DNA of 64,000 bases from Nocardioides panzhihuensis (GCF_013408335.1 NZ_JACBZR010000001.1:124001-188000), one strand, 5' to 3'; positions 1-8,654 are shown, counted from the first letter of the stretch. Made by a program: numbers and translations. Notes: generated by a model not told the origin, from the sequence alone.

Positions 1-122
1 CCGGCGGAGGTCGGGTTGCCGCTGCCGGCCTTCCCGATGCCTCCGCATCGTCCGTCAGAGGAGACGACGACGGCGCGAGTGCTGGTGCCTCCCGCGTCGA
101 GTCCCAGATAGTTATGAGTCAT
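1..122 (-). CDS. BadF/BadG-type N-acetylglucosamine kinase, N-terminal part
   Basis: Only the first 40 codons are inside the window; the gene runs off the left edge. The reading frame starts at an ATG at 122 and opens MTHNYLGLDAGGTSTRAVVV, the glycine-rich phosphate-1 loop of the ASKHA sugar kinase and BadF/BadG ATPase fold. Enzymes of this type in actinobacteria phosphorylate N-acetylglucosamine in the cytoplasm. The neighbouring SIS protein and NgcEFG-like importer support that substrate. The gene is divergent from the SIS gene, with about 110 bp between them holding both promoters. The fold is clear; the exact substrate is inferred from context. Confidence 0.7.
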   Translation of the reverse strand, partial: MTHNYLGLDAGGTSTRAVVVSSDGRCGGIGKAGSGNPTSA

Positions 123-234
123 TGACACCGTTTCGTAACAGAAAACCATTGCCAGGCGTACTCTCTCCAAATAGTTTTCGTGCGCAGGGCTCGTCATACG
201 GTCGCGGCCCGAGTTTGCAAAGTGGGTGGACTAA

Positions 235-1029
235 TTGATCACTGACGTGTTCGGATCCTTCGACGAGCAGGTTCGCACACGCCTGTCCGAGCTGCAGGCC
301 ATTGCGCAGTCCGGTGGCTTCGACGAAGCGGTCGAGCTGATGGTCAGCAGCATCCGCAACGGCGGGGTGCTGCAGGCGTTCGGCACCGGCCACTCGCAGG
401 CGTTCGCGATGGAGATCGCCGGACGGGCCGGTGGCCTGATTCCGACCCACGCCATCGCGCTGCGGGACACGGTCCTCATGGGCGAGCGTCCGGCCAGCGA
501 CCTGGCGGGCGGTCTCCTCGAGCGTGACAGCAACATCGCGAACGAGCTCTGGGAGCTCCACGAGTTCCACTCCGAGGACGTCTTCCTGATCGCGTCCAAC
601 TCAGGTGTCAACGGTTCGATCGTCGGCATCGCGCTGCGCGCGAAGGAGGAGGGCCACAAGGTGATCGCGGTGACCAGCCTGGAGCACACCAACGCGGTCA
701 CCCCCAAGCACCCCAGCGGCAAGCGCCTGGCCGAGATCGCCGACGTGGTGATCGACAACCTGGCTCCCTTCGGTGACGCGACGGTGCCCATGGGCGCCTC
801 CGGCGCCGAAGGTCTCGATGACCCCGACGGCCAGGGAGTGATGGGCGGTGCGGTCTCCTCCATCACGGCGGCGTACATCGCTCAGCTCCTGACGATCGGC
901 ACCGCGGCCACGCTTCAGGCCGCCGGTGAGACCCCACCCCTGTATCTCTCCGCCAACATCCCGGGTGGCGATGAGCACAACGATGCGCTGAAGGCTCGCT
1001 ACGGCGAGCGCATCGGAAGCATGGCCTGA
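235..1029 (+). CDS. SIS-domain sugar-phosphate binding protein (UPF0309-like)
   Basis: This 264-residue protein has a sugar isomerase (SIS) fold. The segment GGVLQAFGTGHSQAFAMEIAG (residues about 43-63) is the first phosphate-binding loop, and FLIASNSGVNGSIV (about 117-130) is the second, with the usual serine/asparagine residues. Members bind or isomerise phosphorylated amino sugars such as N-acetylmuramic or N-acetylglucosamine phosphates. It lies between a BadF-type kinase and an N-acetylglucosamine importer, so it probably acts on the imported, phosphorylated sugar. The TTG at 235 is preceded by a weak GGTGGA; an in-frame GTG at 247 is an alternative start. The exact reaction cannot be read from sequence. 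Confidence 0.78.
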   Translation: MITDVFGSFDEQVRTRLSELQAIAQSGGFDEAVELMVSSIRNGGVLQAFGTGHSQAFAMEIAGRAGGLIPTHAIALRDTVLMGERPASDLAGGLLERDSNIANELWELHEFHSEDVFLIASNSGVNGSIVGIALRAKEEGHKVIAVTSLEHTNAVTPKHPSGKRLAEIADVVIDNLAPFGDATVPMGASGAEGLDDPDGQGVMGGAVSSITAAYIAQLLTIGTAATLQAAGETPPLYLSANIPGGDEHNDALKARYGERIGSMA

Positions 1030-1080
1030 ACACCCGTAAGAAGAAGTAAAGAGGAATCCCACCCGAAAGAAGGCAGCACG

Positions 1081-2493
1081 ATGTCCCAGCAGCTTCACGG
1101 CCGGCTCGATCGCCGGACCCTCCTGCGCGGCAGCCTCGCCGGCGCGGCGCTCCTGTCGTTCTCCGGTGCGCTCGCCGCCTGTGGCGCGCCCGGTAGCGAC
1201 TCTGACAACACCGGTGGCGGCACCAAGTCCGACTCCAACCCGTTCGGCATGGCGGAGGACTCCACCGTCGACGTGGTGATCTTCGACGGTGGCTACGGCT
1301 ACGACTACGTCGAGTTCGCCGCAGGCATGGCCGGCAAGGAGTTCGCCGACGCCAACATCAAGGTCAGCGCGACCACCAAGATCGCCACCGAGCTCCAGCC
1401 GCGCTTCGTCGGCGGCACGCCGCCGGACCTGATCGACAACTCCGGCGCCGACCTGATCGGCTTCAACACCATCGCCACCCAGCTGGAGGAGCTCGACGAC
1501 GTCTTCGAGGCCGACAACTACGAGGGCGTCAAGATCGCCGACACCCTCTACCCCAACGTCAAGGCCCCCGGCACCTACAGCGACCGGTTCGTGGCGATCA
1601 ACTACGTCATGACCCTGTACGGCGTGTGGTACTCGGCCTCGCTCTTCGCCGAGAACGGCTGGACCGCGCCGAAGACCTGGGACGAGGCGCTCGACCTCGG
1701 TGCCAAGGCCAAGGCCAAGAAGAAGTACCTCTGGGTCTGGGGCAAGGAGGCGGCGACCTACTACCGCACCCTGGTGATCGACTCGGCGGCGAAGGAGGGC
1801 GGCGACGAGGTGCGCCTCGCGCTGGAGAACCTCGAGAAGGGCGCCTGGTCCCACCCGGTCGTCCAGGGCATCCTCGAGAAGCTCGGCGAGATGGTGAAGC
1901 AGGACATGTTCGTCCCCGGCGGAGCCGGCACCCAGTTCACCGCCGCTCAGGCCAAGTGGTCCAACGACCAGCAGGCTCTCCTCTACCCGAGCGGTGGCTG
2001 GATCGAGAACGAGATGAAGGACGCCACCAAGGACGGCTTCGAGATGACCGGCATCCCTGAGTTCGTGCTCAGCGACAGCCCGGCGCTGCCCCCGGAGACC
2101 ATCCGTGCGGCGGCCGGCGAGGCGTTCATCGTCCCGAGCAAGGCGAAGAACCCGGCCGGCGGCAAGGAGATCCTCCGCGCGATGCTGTCGAAGGAGGCCG
2201 CCACCAACTTCTCGAAGACGAAGCTGGCGCCGACCATCGTCAAGGACACCATCCCGGCCGATGGTTTCGGCTCCGCGGCGCTGAAGTCGCAGAGCGCGAT
2301 GCTCGACGCCGCCGGTGACAACACCTTCAACTTCCAGTTCTACGACTACTACGGCACCAACGCCGACGAGCTCGTGGTCTGGAACTCGTTCCTCTCCGGT
2401 GACCTGGACGTCAAGGGCCTGACGAAGGCCGTCCAGGGCATCTTCGACAAGGTCGCCGACGACTCCTCGATCGAGAAGCTCAAGATCACCTGA
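1081..2493 (+). CDS. ngcE: ABC importer substrate-binding lipoprotein, N-acetylglucosamine/chitobiose (NgcE-like)
   Basis: This is a 470-residue extracellular solute-binding protein. The N-terminus has a twin-arginine region (LDRRTLLRG) followed by a hydrophobic stretch and a lipobox ending LAAC near residue 34, so it is probably exported folded and lipid-anchored. The mature part (DVVIFDGGYGYDYVEFAAGM, GGTPPDLIDNSGA) resembles NgcE of Streptomyces, which binds N-acetylglucosamine and diacetylchitobiose. It is followed at 26 bp by the two permease genes. No ATPase gene is present; related systems share a general MsiK-type ATPase encoded elsewhere. The GAAGG upstream of the ATG is a suitable ribosome site. 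Confidence 0.85.
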   Translation: MSQQLHGRLDRRTLLRGSLAGAALLSFSGALAACGAPGSDSDNTGGGTKSDSNPFGMAEDSTVDVVIFDGGYGYDYVEFAAGMAGKEFADANIKVSATTKIATELQPRFVGGTPPDLIDNSGADLIGFNTIATQLEELDDVFEADNYEGVKIADTLYPNVKAPGTYSDRFVAINYVMTLYGVWYSASLFAENGWTAPKTWDEALDLGAKAKAKKKYLWVWGKEAATYYRTLVIDSAAKEGGDEVRLALENLEKGAWSHPVVQGILEKLGEMVKQDMFVPGGAGTQFTAAQAKWSNDQQALLYPSGGWIENEMKDATKDGFEMTGIPEFVLSDSPALPPETIRAAAGEAFIVPSKAKNPAGGKEILRAMLSKEAATNFSKTKLAPTIVKDTIPADGFGSAALKSQSAMLDAAGDNTFNFQFYDYYGTNADELVVWNSFLSGDLDVKGLTKAVQGIFDKVADDSSIEKLKIT

Positions 2494-2519
2494 TCCCCTC
2501 TCACAGATCGCGAACTACC

Positions 2520-3542
2520 ATGTCTGCATCAGTCACTGATGCGACGACGGCGGGCGGGCTCCCCGAGGCAAATCCCTGGGGAGCCCCACCGCGCCGTCGC
2601 CGCCGTAAGCTCACCTTCGACCGGGCCCTGTTCATGGCCGTCTTCCTCGGCCTGCCGGTCGCGGTCTTCGTCATCTTCGTCGTGATCCCGATCGGCCAGG
2701 CCCTCTTCTACTCGCTGACCGACTGGTCCGGGTTCTCCCCGGTCATGAACGTCGTCGGCCTGGACAACTACGTCAAACTGCTCAACGACGAGACCTTCCT
2801 CAAGGCGCTGCGCAACAACGCGCTGCTCACCCTCGTGGTGCCGCTGGTCACTCTTGCCGCGGCGCTGGCGATCGCGGTGGTCGTGACCACCGCCGGCCCC
2901 AGCACCGGCCAGGTGCGCGGCCTGAACGGCTCCGGCTTCTACCGAGTCGTCTCGTTCTTCCCCTATGCCGTGCCGGCCATCGTCATCGGTCTGCTCTGGG
3001 CGCAGGTCTACGACCCGGCGGCCGGCCTGTTCAACGGGATCCTCACCGGCCTCGGACTCGACGGTTTCAAGGACTACGCCTGGCTCGGGGAGGTGCGTGC
3101 GGCGATGCCTGCCTCGATGTTCGTGATGATCTGGGCCAGCATCGGCTTCTACACCGTGCTCTTCGTGGCTGCCATCAAGGGCATCCCCGCGGAGATCTAC
3201 GAGGCCGCCCGCATCGACGGCGCCGGTCGGTTCCGCACCGCGATCTCGATCACGCTCCCGTCGATCCGTGACAATGTCCAGACGGCCTACATCTACCTCG
3301 GGATCCTCACCCTCGACGCCTACGTCTTCATGGCGGCGCTCAACCCGGGCGGTGGGCCCGCGAACTCGACGCTGACGATGAGCCAGCACCTGATGAACAC
3401 CGCCTTCAAGAAGGGCCAGTTCGGTTATGCCACCTCGATGGGAGTCGTACTCGCCCTGGTCACGCTGCTCTTCGCAGCTCTGATCTTCGCGATCTTCTAC
3501 TTCGCCGGTGGCCGCGACAAGAAGGGAGAGGTGGCCCGATGA
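2520..3542 (+). CDS. ngcF: ABC sugar transporter permease, MalF type (NgcF-like)
   Basis: This 340-residue inner-membrane permease starts with a charged cytoplasmic segment (APPRRRRRKL) and has about six membrane helices. The EAA loop that contacts the ATPase is visible as EIYEAARIDGAGRFRTAISI near residues 222-241. It pairs with the next gene to form the membrane channel for the sugar delivered by the binding protein at 1081-2493. The stop overlaps the next start by four bases (ATGA), which indicates translational coupling. Family and order match ngcEFG operons of actinobacteria; the substrate rests on the binding protein and on the kinase/SIS neighbours. Confidence 0.84.
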   Translation: MSASVTDATTAGGLPEANPWGAPPRRRRRKLTFDRALFMAVFLGLPVAVFVIFVVIPIGQALFYSLTDWSGFSPVMNVVGLDNYVKLLNDETFLKALRNNALLTLVVPLVTLAAALAIAVVVTTAGPSTGQVRGLNGSGFYRVVSFFPYAVPAIVIGLLWAQVYDPAAGLFNGILTGLGLDGFKDYAWLGEVRAAMPASMFVMIWASIGFYTVLFVAAIKGIPAEIYEAARIDGAGRFRTAISITLPSIRDNVQTAYIYLGILTLDAYVFMAALNPGGGPANSTLTMSQHLMNTAFKKGQFGYATSMGVVLALVTLLFAALIFAIFYFAGGRDKKGEVAR

Positions 3543-4429
3543 GCGCCGTGACTCTCGACGAGCAAGCCGCCCCCGCGCGCGCCGACCGCAGCAGGCGTAC
3601 GCCCAGTGACGCCCTGGTGGCGGGCACCTCGCACACGATGTTGATCATCTGGTCGGTGATCGTGATCGTGCCGTTCTGCTGGGTTCTGCTCTCCTCGTTC
3701 AAGACGTCGAAGGAGATCCTGTCCTCGCCGTTCACACTGCCGGCGGAGTGGAGCTTCGACAATTACGTCAGCGCCTGGACGAAGGCTGGCATCGGGACGT
3801 ACTTCTTCAACACCGTCATCGTCGTCGGCACCGCCTTGGTGCTGGTGATGCTGCTGGGGGCGATGTGCGCCTACGTGCTGGCACGGTTCGAGTTCTTCGG
3901 ACGCAACTTCATCTACTACTCGATGCTCGGCGGGCTGACCTTCCCGGTCTTCCTGGTCATCGTGCCGCTCTTCTTCGTGCTGCAGGGGTTCGGGCTGCTC
4001 AACACGCTGCCCGGGCTGATCCTGACCTACGTGGCCTACGCGCTGCCGTTCACCGTCTTCTTCCTCTACGCCTTCTTCAAGACGTTGCCCGACGACGTAT
4101 ACGAGGCCGCGATGATGGACGGTGCGGGGGAGTGGCGCACGTTCTTCCGGATCATGCTGCCCATGGCCGCACCTGGGATGGCCGGCGTGGCGATCTTCAA
4201 CTTCCTCGGGCTGTGGAACCAGTTCCTGCTCCCGGTGGCGCTCAACACCGACCGAAAGAACTACGTGCTCACCCAGGGCATGGCCTCGTTCTCGTCGCAG
4301 GCGGGCTACAACGTGGACTTCGGCGCGCTCTTCGCCGGCGTGGTCCTGACCGTGCTTCCGGTGCTGGTGGTCTACCTGATCTTCCAGCGGCGGATCGCCG
4401 GGACGGTCTCGACCGGCACCTTCCGCTGA
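3539..4429 (+). CDS. ngcG: ABC sugar transporter permease, MalG type (NgcG-like)
   Basis: This 296-residue permease is the second channel subunit. It has about six membrane helices and the EAA loop DDVYEAAMMDGAGEWRTFFR near residues 184-203, followed by a further conserved segment ending GLWNQFLLPV. The ATG overlaps the stop of the preceding permease. It ends the importer operon; a 13-bp perfect palindrome begins 21 bp later and could terminate the transcript. It takes up amino sugars together with the two preceding genes. Confidence 0.84.
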   Translation: MSAVTLDEQAAPARADRSRRTPSDALVAGTSHTMLIIWSVIVIVPFCWVLLSSFKTSKEILSSPFTLPAEWSFDNYVSAWTKAGIGTYFFNTVIVVGTALVLVMLLGAMCAYVLARFEFFGRNFIYYSMLGGLTFPVFLVIVPLFFVLQGFGLLNTLPGLILTYVAYALPFTVFFLYAFFKTLPDDVYEAAMMDGAGEWRTFFRIMLPMAAPGMAGVAIFNFLGLWNQFLLPVALNTDRKNYVLTQGMASFSSQAGYNVDFGALFAGVVLTVLPVLVVYLIFQRRIAGTVSTGTFR

Positions 4430-4450
4430 ACCGGATGTGATGCGGGTCTC

Positions 4451-4484
4451 GCATCCCAGGTTAATAAGCGCTAACCTGGGATGC
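4451..4484. promoter_or_regulatory. Perfect 13-bp inverted repeat abutting a GTG start
   Basis: Arms GCATCCCAGGTTA (4451-4463) and TAACCTGGGATGC (4472-4484) are exact reverse complements separated by 8 bases. The right arm ends on the base before the GTG start at 4485. The hexamer TAACCT (4472-4477) fits an actinobacterial -10 box and would place the transcript start at the GTG, giving a leaderless mRNA. The palindrome could therefore be an operator covering the promoter, or a terminator for the importer operon that ends at 4429. The two roles cannot be separated by eye. Confidence 0.6.
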
Positions 4485-5663
4485 GTGACCTCTTTTCTCC
4501 AGCCCGAGCACGAAGAGCTGCGTGCCGTCGTCCGTGACTTCGCCCAGAAAGAGATCGCGCCCCATGCCTCCCAATGGGACCGCGACCATCACTTCCCCGT
4601 CGATGTGGTCCACAAGATGGGAGAGCTGGGCCTCTTCGGCCTGACCGCCCCCGAGGCGTACGGCGGGGGTGAGGGTGACCTCGTCGCGCTCTGTGTCGCG
4701 ATCGAGGAGCTCGGCCGCGTCGACCAGTCGATCGGGATCACGCTCGAGGCCGCCGTCGGCCTCGGGATCAACCCGATCCTCACCTACGGCATCGACGAGC
4801 AGAAGGAGCGGTGGCTCCCCGACCTCGTCGCGGGCAAGAAGCTGGCCGGCTTCGGGCTGACCGAGCCGGGCGCCGGCTCCGACGCAGGCGCGACCGCCAC
4901 CAAGGCCGTACTGGACGGCGAGGAGTGGGTCGTCGACGGCTCCAAGCAGTTCATCACCAACTCCGGTTCCTCGATCACCTCCGTCGTGACCGTCACCGCG
5001 CGCACCGGCACCCGCGACAACGGCAAGCCCGAGATCAGCACCATCATGATCCCCTCAGGCACGCCCGGGTTCACGGCCGAGAAGGGCTACGACAAGCTCG
5101 GCTGGCACGCCTCCGACACCCACCCGCTCTCCTTCGACGGCGCCCGGGTGCCGGCCGACCACCTCCTCGGTGAGCGCGGCCGCGGCTACGCCCAGTTCCT
5201 GGCCACCCTCGACGACGGCCGCGTGGCGATCGCCGCCCTCGCCGTCGGCTGCATCCAGGCCTGCCTCGACATGTCGCTCGAGTACGCGGGGGAGCGGCAG
5301 ACCTTCGGTGGCCCGATCGGACGCAAGCAGGGTGTCGCCTTCCAGATCGCCGACCTCGAGGTCATGCTGCGGGCCTCGCGCCTGCTGACGTACGAGGCCG
5401 CTTCGATGAAGTCCGGGCTCGACTCGGGTGCCGTCACGATGAAGGAGTTCAAGCAGGCGGCCGCCGCTGCCAAGCTGTACGCCACCGAGTCGGCTGTCAC
5501 CGCGACCCGTATCGCCACCCAGGTCTTCGGCGGCTACGGGTTCATGGAGGAGTATCCGGTGGCCCGTTTCTACCGCGACGCGAAGATCCTGGAGATCGGC
5601 GAAGGCACCTCCGAGGTGCAGCGGATGCTGATCGCAAGAGGTCTCGGCCTACCGGTCGAATGA
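4485..5663 (+). CDS. Acyl-CoA dehydrogenase
   Basis: This flavoenzyme of about 392 residues oxidises an acyl-CoA to its 2-enoyl-CoA. Visible family marks are EPGAGSDAGATAT (FAD/substrate region), GGYGFMEEYPVARFYRDAKI and the C-terminal IGEGTSEVQRMLIARGLG. The Glu in GEGTSEVQ is at the place of the catalytic base in short- and medium-chain enzymes. A longer frame begins at 4437, but that extension would run through the palindrome, so GTG 4485 (MTSFLQPEHEE) is preferred. The transcript is probably leaderless. The gene stands alone between the sugar importer and gtrA; the chain length is not evident. Confidence 0.85.
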   Translation: MTSFLQPEHEELRAVVRDFAQKEIAPHASQWDRDHHFPVDVVHKMGELGLFGLTAPEAYGGGEGDLVALCVAIEELGRVDQSIGITLEAAVGLGINPILTYGIDEQKERWLPDLVAGKKLAGFGLTEPGAGSDAGATATKAVLDGEEWVVDGSKQFITNSGSSITSVVTVTARTGTRDNGKPEISTIMIPSGTPGFTAEKGYDKLGWHASDTHPLSFDGARVPADHLLGERGRGYAQFLATLDDGRVAIAALAVGCIQACLDMSLEYAGERQTFGGPIGRKQGVAFQIADLEVMLRASRLLTYEAASMKSGLDSGAVTMKEFKQAAAAAKLYATESAVTATRIATQVFGGYGFMEEYPVARFYRDAKILEIGEGTSEVQRMLIARGLGLPVE

Positions 5664-5743
5664 GCTTGATTCTTCCTGTGGGCTGAACGAAACCCACAAA
5701 GTAATCAAGGGCCATCTCACCATTGACCGTTTACTGTGGCTCC

Positions 5744-6352
5744 ATGGTGTTCGGGGGACAGCTGCTGGGACGGCTGCGTCGCACCCGCCTCTTGGGAGAG
5801 GCGGTCCGCTTCATGATGGTCGGCGGAGTTGCGACAGCAGTCGCTTTCGTGCTGTTCAACGGGCTGGTCCACGGCTTCTTCACGGGTGCCGGACCGATGA
5901 ACGGGCAGCCGATCCCGGCCTACATCATCGCCAACACGGTCGGCATGCTGATCAGCTACGAGCTGAGCCGCCGCTGGACCTTCCGCCACCGCACCTCAGA
6001 CCATGCTGACGGTGGCTTCACCGCCTACGTCGTCATCAACGCGGTCACGATGCTGCTCCCGATCGGGTGTCTGTACGTCACCCGCAGCGTGCTCGGCTGG
6101 GACAGCGCGATCGCCGACAACGTCTCGGCCAACGTGGTCGGGGTGATCCTGGGCCAGATCGCCCGGTTCTTCCTGTTCCGGAAGTTCGTCTTCGGTCAGC
6201 CGATCCGCTACACGCAGGTCTACGGCGGCGTCGAGGAGAAGGCTGCCGCCGAGCTCGGCGCCATGGACGGTGCGGCGATCCTCGTCGCCTCGGAGGGTCG
6301 CGAACGGTTCAGCGGTTCCACAGATCCGGCCACGCATGACCGAGCCGGCTGA
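5744..6352 (+). CDS. GtrA family membrane protein
   Basis: This protein of about 202 residues has four membrane segments of the GtrA/DPMS type (RFMMVGGVATAVAFVLFNGL, YIIANTVGMLISYELSRRWT, a third near YVVINAVTMLL and a fourth ending in QIARFFLFRKFVF). GtrA proteins are thought to help move or anchor lipid-linked sugars in cell-envelope glycan synthesis. An in-frame TTG at 5723 exists, but TACTGT at 5732-5737 looks like a -10 box placing transcription at the ATG at 5744, so that start is preferred. The 3' end overlaps the convergent Maf gene by 44 bases. Confidence 0.78.
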   Translation: MVFGGQLLGRLRRTRLLGEAVRFMMVGGVATAVAFVLFNGLVHGFFTGAGPMNGQPIPAYIIANTVGMLISYELSRRWTFRHRTSDHADGGFTAYVVINAVTMLLPIGCLYVTRSVLGWDSAIADNVSANVVGVILGQIARFFLFRKFVFGQPIRYTQVYGGVEEKAAAELGAMDGAAILVASEGRERFSGSTDPATHDRAG

Positions 6353-6908
6353 GCAGATCGCGCAGCAGCGGCAGGCTCAGTCCGACCACGTTGTGATGGT
6401 CGCCCTCGATCCGGGTCACGAACGCTCCGCCGAGCCCGTCGATCGTGAACGCCCCGGCGACGTGGAGCGGCTCACCGGTCGCGACGTACGCCGCGATCTC
6501 CTCGTCGCTCACCTCGGCGAAGTGCACAGTCGTGGCCGCGGTCTGCGACACCTGCTGGCCGGTCGCGGTGTCGATGAGCGCATGCCCTGAGACGAGGACG
6601 CCGCTGCAGCCCCGCATCTCCCGCCAGCGCTGAGTCGCCTCCTCGGGGTCGCTGGGCTTCCCCAGCGGCTTCCCGTCCAGCTCGAGGACACTGTCACAGC
6701 CCAGCACGAGCGCTCCTGCGGGGACGTCCGGCCGGCCGGCGACCGCGTCCCTCTTGAGCTCGGCCAGCCCGAGCGCCAGCTCCGCAGGCGGCAGTCCGTC
6801 GAGCCTGCTCTCGTCGACTCCGGAGACGATCACGACCGGCTCGACACCTGCGCTGCGCAGCGTCTGCAGCCGGGCGGGGGACTGGGAAGCGAGGACGAGC
6901 GTGGTCAT
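6309..6908 (-). CDS. maf: Maf-like nucleoside triphosphate pyrophosphatase
   Basis: This 199-residue protein starts MTTLVLASQSPARLQTLRSAG, the substrate-binding loop of the Maf/HAM1-like fold, and keeps the internal GCDSVLELDGKPLGKP and VSGHALIDT motifs. Maf proteins hydrolyse non-canonical or bulk nucleoside triphosphates to monophosphates and were first linked to septum formation. The length is typical. The gene converges on gtrA with a 44-base overlap, so the two transcripts share a common end and no terminator is visible between them. Confidence 0.86.
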   Translation of the reverse strand: MTTLVLASQSPARLQTLRSAGVEPVVIVSGVDESRLDGLPPAELALGLAELKRDAVAGRPDVPAGALVLGCDSVLELDGKPLGKPSDPEEATQRWREMRGCSGVLVSGHALIDTATGQQVSQTAATTVHFAEVSDEEIAAYVATGEPLHVAGAFTIDGLGGAFVTRIEGDHHNVVGLSLPLLRDLLSRLGHAWPDLWNR

Positions 6909-7000
6909 GGCTCAACCCTAGGGGGTGTAGTTCTTTACCGCGGTGCCCGTCAAGGCTAGGTTTCGCACATCCAACCCATCTCAATGAGGAGAAATCCGAA

Positions 7001-7435
7001 GTGACGGATTACCCGCCGCCCCCGCCCCCGCAGCAGCCGTACGGCGCTGGTCCCGTGGGGGAGCTGCCGCTGAGCCAGCCGCTCCGCGGTGCGTCGCCCC
7101 GCGACGCCATCATGCGCTTCTTCAAGAAGTACGCCACCTTCGAGGGCCGCGCCAGCCGGTCCGAGTTCTGGTGGCCGTGGCTGTTCGCCTGGGTCGTCAA
7201 CACCGCGATCACCCTGATCCTCGGCTCCGACTCGATGGCCGGCTCCATCGTCGGCGGGCTCTTCTCGCTCGCCATCCTGGTCCCGTCCCTCGCCGTCGGC
7301 GCCCGGCGCCTGCACGACACCGGCCGCTCCGGCTGGTGGCAGCTGCTCTACCTGACCTGCGTCGGCATCATCGTGCTGATCATCTTCTGGGCTCTCCCGG
7401 AGAAGGCCGAGGGCGACAAGTACAACGTCGCCTGA
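7001..7435 (+). CDS. DUF805 membrane protein
   Basis: This 144-residue protein has a proline-rich N-terminus (YPPPPPPQQPYG) and the DUF805 core: FFKKYATFEGRASRSEFWW, then membrane helices and the signature ARRLHDTGRSGWWQLLYL. The role of the family is unknown. The GTG at 7001 has a clear ribosome site, AGGAGA, and TAGGTT near 6957 is a plausible -10. A hairpin at 7451-7484 ends the transcript before the tRNA. Confidence 0.83.
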   Translation: MTDYPPPPPPQQPYGAGPVGELPLSQPLRGASPRDAIMRFFKKYATFEGRASRSEFWWPWLFAWVVNTAITLILGSDSMAGSIVGGLFSLAILVPSLAVGARRLHDTGRSGWWQLLYLTCVGIIVLIIFWALPEKAEGDKYNVA

Positions 7436-7450
7436 CCGGCGGCTAACCAC

Positions 7451-7484
7451 GAGCGGCGATCAGTCTCTAGACTGATCGCCGCTC
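7451..7484. terminator. Perfect 14-bp hairpin between the DUF805 gene and tRNA-Leu
   Basis: Arms at 7451-7464 and 7471-7484 are exact reverse complements (GAGCGGCGATCAGT) with loop CTCTAG. There is no U tail, as is common for actinobacterial terminators. It ends one base before the tRNA, so it separates the DUF805 transcript from the tRNA. Confidence 0.7.
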
Positions 7485-7485
7485 G

Positions 7486-7567
7486 GCCGAAGTGGTGGAA
7501 TTGGCAGACACGCAGCACTTAGGATGCTGTGCTCTAGGGCGTGCGGGTTCAAGTCCCGCCTTCGGCA
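7486..7567 (+). tRNA. tRNA-Leu (anticodon TAG)
   Basis: The acceptor arms GCCGAAG (7486-7492) and CTTCGGC (7560-7566) pair fully, with discriminator base A at 7567. The anticodon stem CAGCA/TGCTG closes the loop CTTAGGA, giving anticodon TAG, which reads CTN leucine codons. The long variable arm (TGCTCTAGGGCGT) is typical of a class II leucine tRNA, and the T arm is GCGGGTTCAAGTCCCGC. CCA is not encoded. Confidence 0.95.
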
Positions 7568-7679
7568 CACAGAGTCCGGGTCCGACCCGGGGCGTCCCAG
7601 GGACGATCCTGATGGACAACAGGCCCCTGACCCCCAAGGATGGAAGAACAACACCCCATCCATGGAGAGGGATGAACTC

Positions 7680-8081
7680 ATGTCGTTCAAGGACAACGCG
7701 TCCAGCTGGCGCGATGGCGTCCAGAAGGGCGTCGAAGGCGCCAAGCCCGCTGTTGAGGACGCCAAGGTGAAGTCGGCACCTCACCTTGTCACCGGCGGCG
7801 AGAAGACCGTCGAGAAGGCCGGCGAGTTCAAGGCGCAGATCGAGGCCAAGCGGGTCGAGATCGGCTCCGCAGCCGACGCCGACTCGCCGCGCAACCAGGC
7901 GCTGTCGGGTCTGCTCCAGGTCGGCGTCGCCGCGACCGACGCCGCCGCCCACGCGGGCGAGTGGCTGAAGGAGACCGGCACCAAGTGGGGCGCCGGCCCC
8001 GTGGTGGTCGAGCCGCCCAAGGAGATCCCGGGCGACGTACCTCCGCCGCCGGACTTCCAGAGGCCCGGCGACCAGCAGTAG
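7680..8081 (+). CDS. Small hypothetical protein, Lys/Glu/Ala-rich with proline-rich tail
   Basis: This 133-residue soluble protein was not recognised. It is rich in Lys, Glu and Ala (for example SFKDNASSWRDGVQKGVEGA), which suggests helical or coiled-coil structure, and it ends in a proline-rich tail (EIPGDVPPPPDFQRPGD). It has no signal peptide or membrane segment. The ATG at 7680 is preceded by GGAGAGGG; an earlier in-frame ATG at 7662 is less well placed. It is convergent with bcp, only nine bases apart. Confidence 0.6.
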   Translation: MSFKDNASSWRDGVQKGVEGAKPAVEDAKVKSAPHLVTGGEKTVEKAGEFKAQIEAKRVEIGSAADADSPRNQALSGLLQVGVAATDAAAHAGEWLKETGTKWGAGPVVVEPPKEIPGDVPPPPDFQRPGDQQ

Positions 8082-8090
8082 GACCGAGCC

Positions 8091-8561
8091 CTAGGAAGCG
8101 AGCCCGAGGTCGCGGCGAAGCTTGGCCACGTGTCCGGTCGCCTTGACGTTGTACTGCGCGACCTCGATCTTGCCTTCCTCATCGAGGACGAACGTCGAGC
8201 GGATCACGCCCTCGACGACCTTGCCGTAGAGCTTCTTCTCGCCGTACGCGGCGTACGCCTTGTGCACCGAGAGGTCCTCGTCGGAGGCCAAGGTGATGGT
8301 GAGCCCGTCACGCTCGCGGAACTTCGCGAGCTTGGCGGGCTTGTCCTTCGATACGCCGACGACCTCGTAGCCGGCGGCCTTCAGCGAGTCGATCGAGTCG
8401 GTGAAGTCGCAGGCCTGCTTGGTGCAGCCGGGGGTCATCGCGGCGGGGTAGAAGTAGACGATCACCTTGCGACCGCGGAGGCTGCTGAGCGAGACCTCCG
8501 CGCCGGTGTCGTCGGGGAGGGTGAAGTCAGGGGCCACATCGCCCGGCTCGAGACGCGTCAT
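8091..8561 (-). CDS. bcp: Thioredoxin-dependent peroxiredoxin, Bcp type
   Basis: This 156-residue peroxiredoxin reduces hydrogen peroxide and organic hydroperoxides in the cytoplasm, using thioredoxin. The active site YPAAMTPGCTKQACDF contains the peroxidatic Cys46 and a second Cys51, the spacing of the Bcp/PrxQ group. The conserved Arg lies in GVIRSTFVLDEEGKI. Length and domain order are standard. It is followed on the minus strand by no further gene and is divergent from the DUF3618 gene. Confidence 0.93.
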   Translation of the reverse strand: MTRLEPGDVAPDFTLPDDTGAEVSLSSLRGRKVIVYFYPAAMTPGCTKQACDFTDSIDSLKAAGYEVVGVSKDKPAKLAKFRERDGLTITLASDEDLSVHKAYAAYGEKKLYGKVVEGVIRSTFVLDEEGKIEVAQYNVKATGHVAKLRRDLGLAS

Positions 8562-8654
8562 GGAGCCAACCTAGGGCATGCCTGGAGAACATTCCCAGGC
8601 GAACCGCAGCGGTGGAGCACGCTGCGGACGTACGTCGGTTGCTAAGGTCTGCGC

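Noticed and set aside
601..1854. A 417-codon open frame on the minus strand over the SIS and ngcE genes
   Set aside because: It is an antisense shadow of two well-supported genes, with Val/Gly/Arg-rich low-complexity sequence and no family motif.
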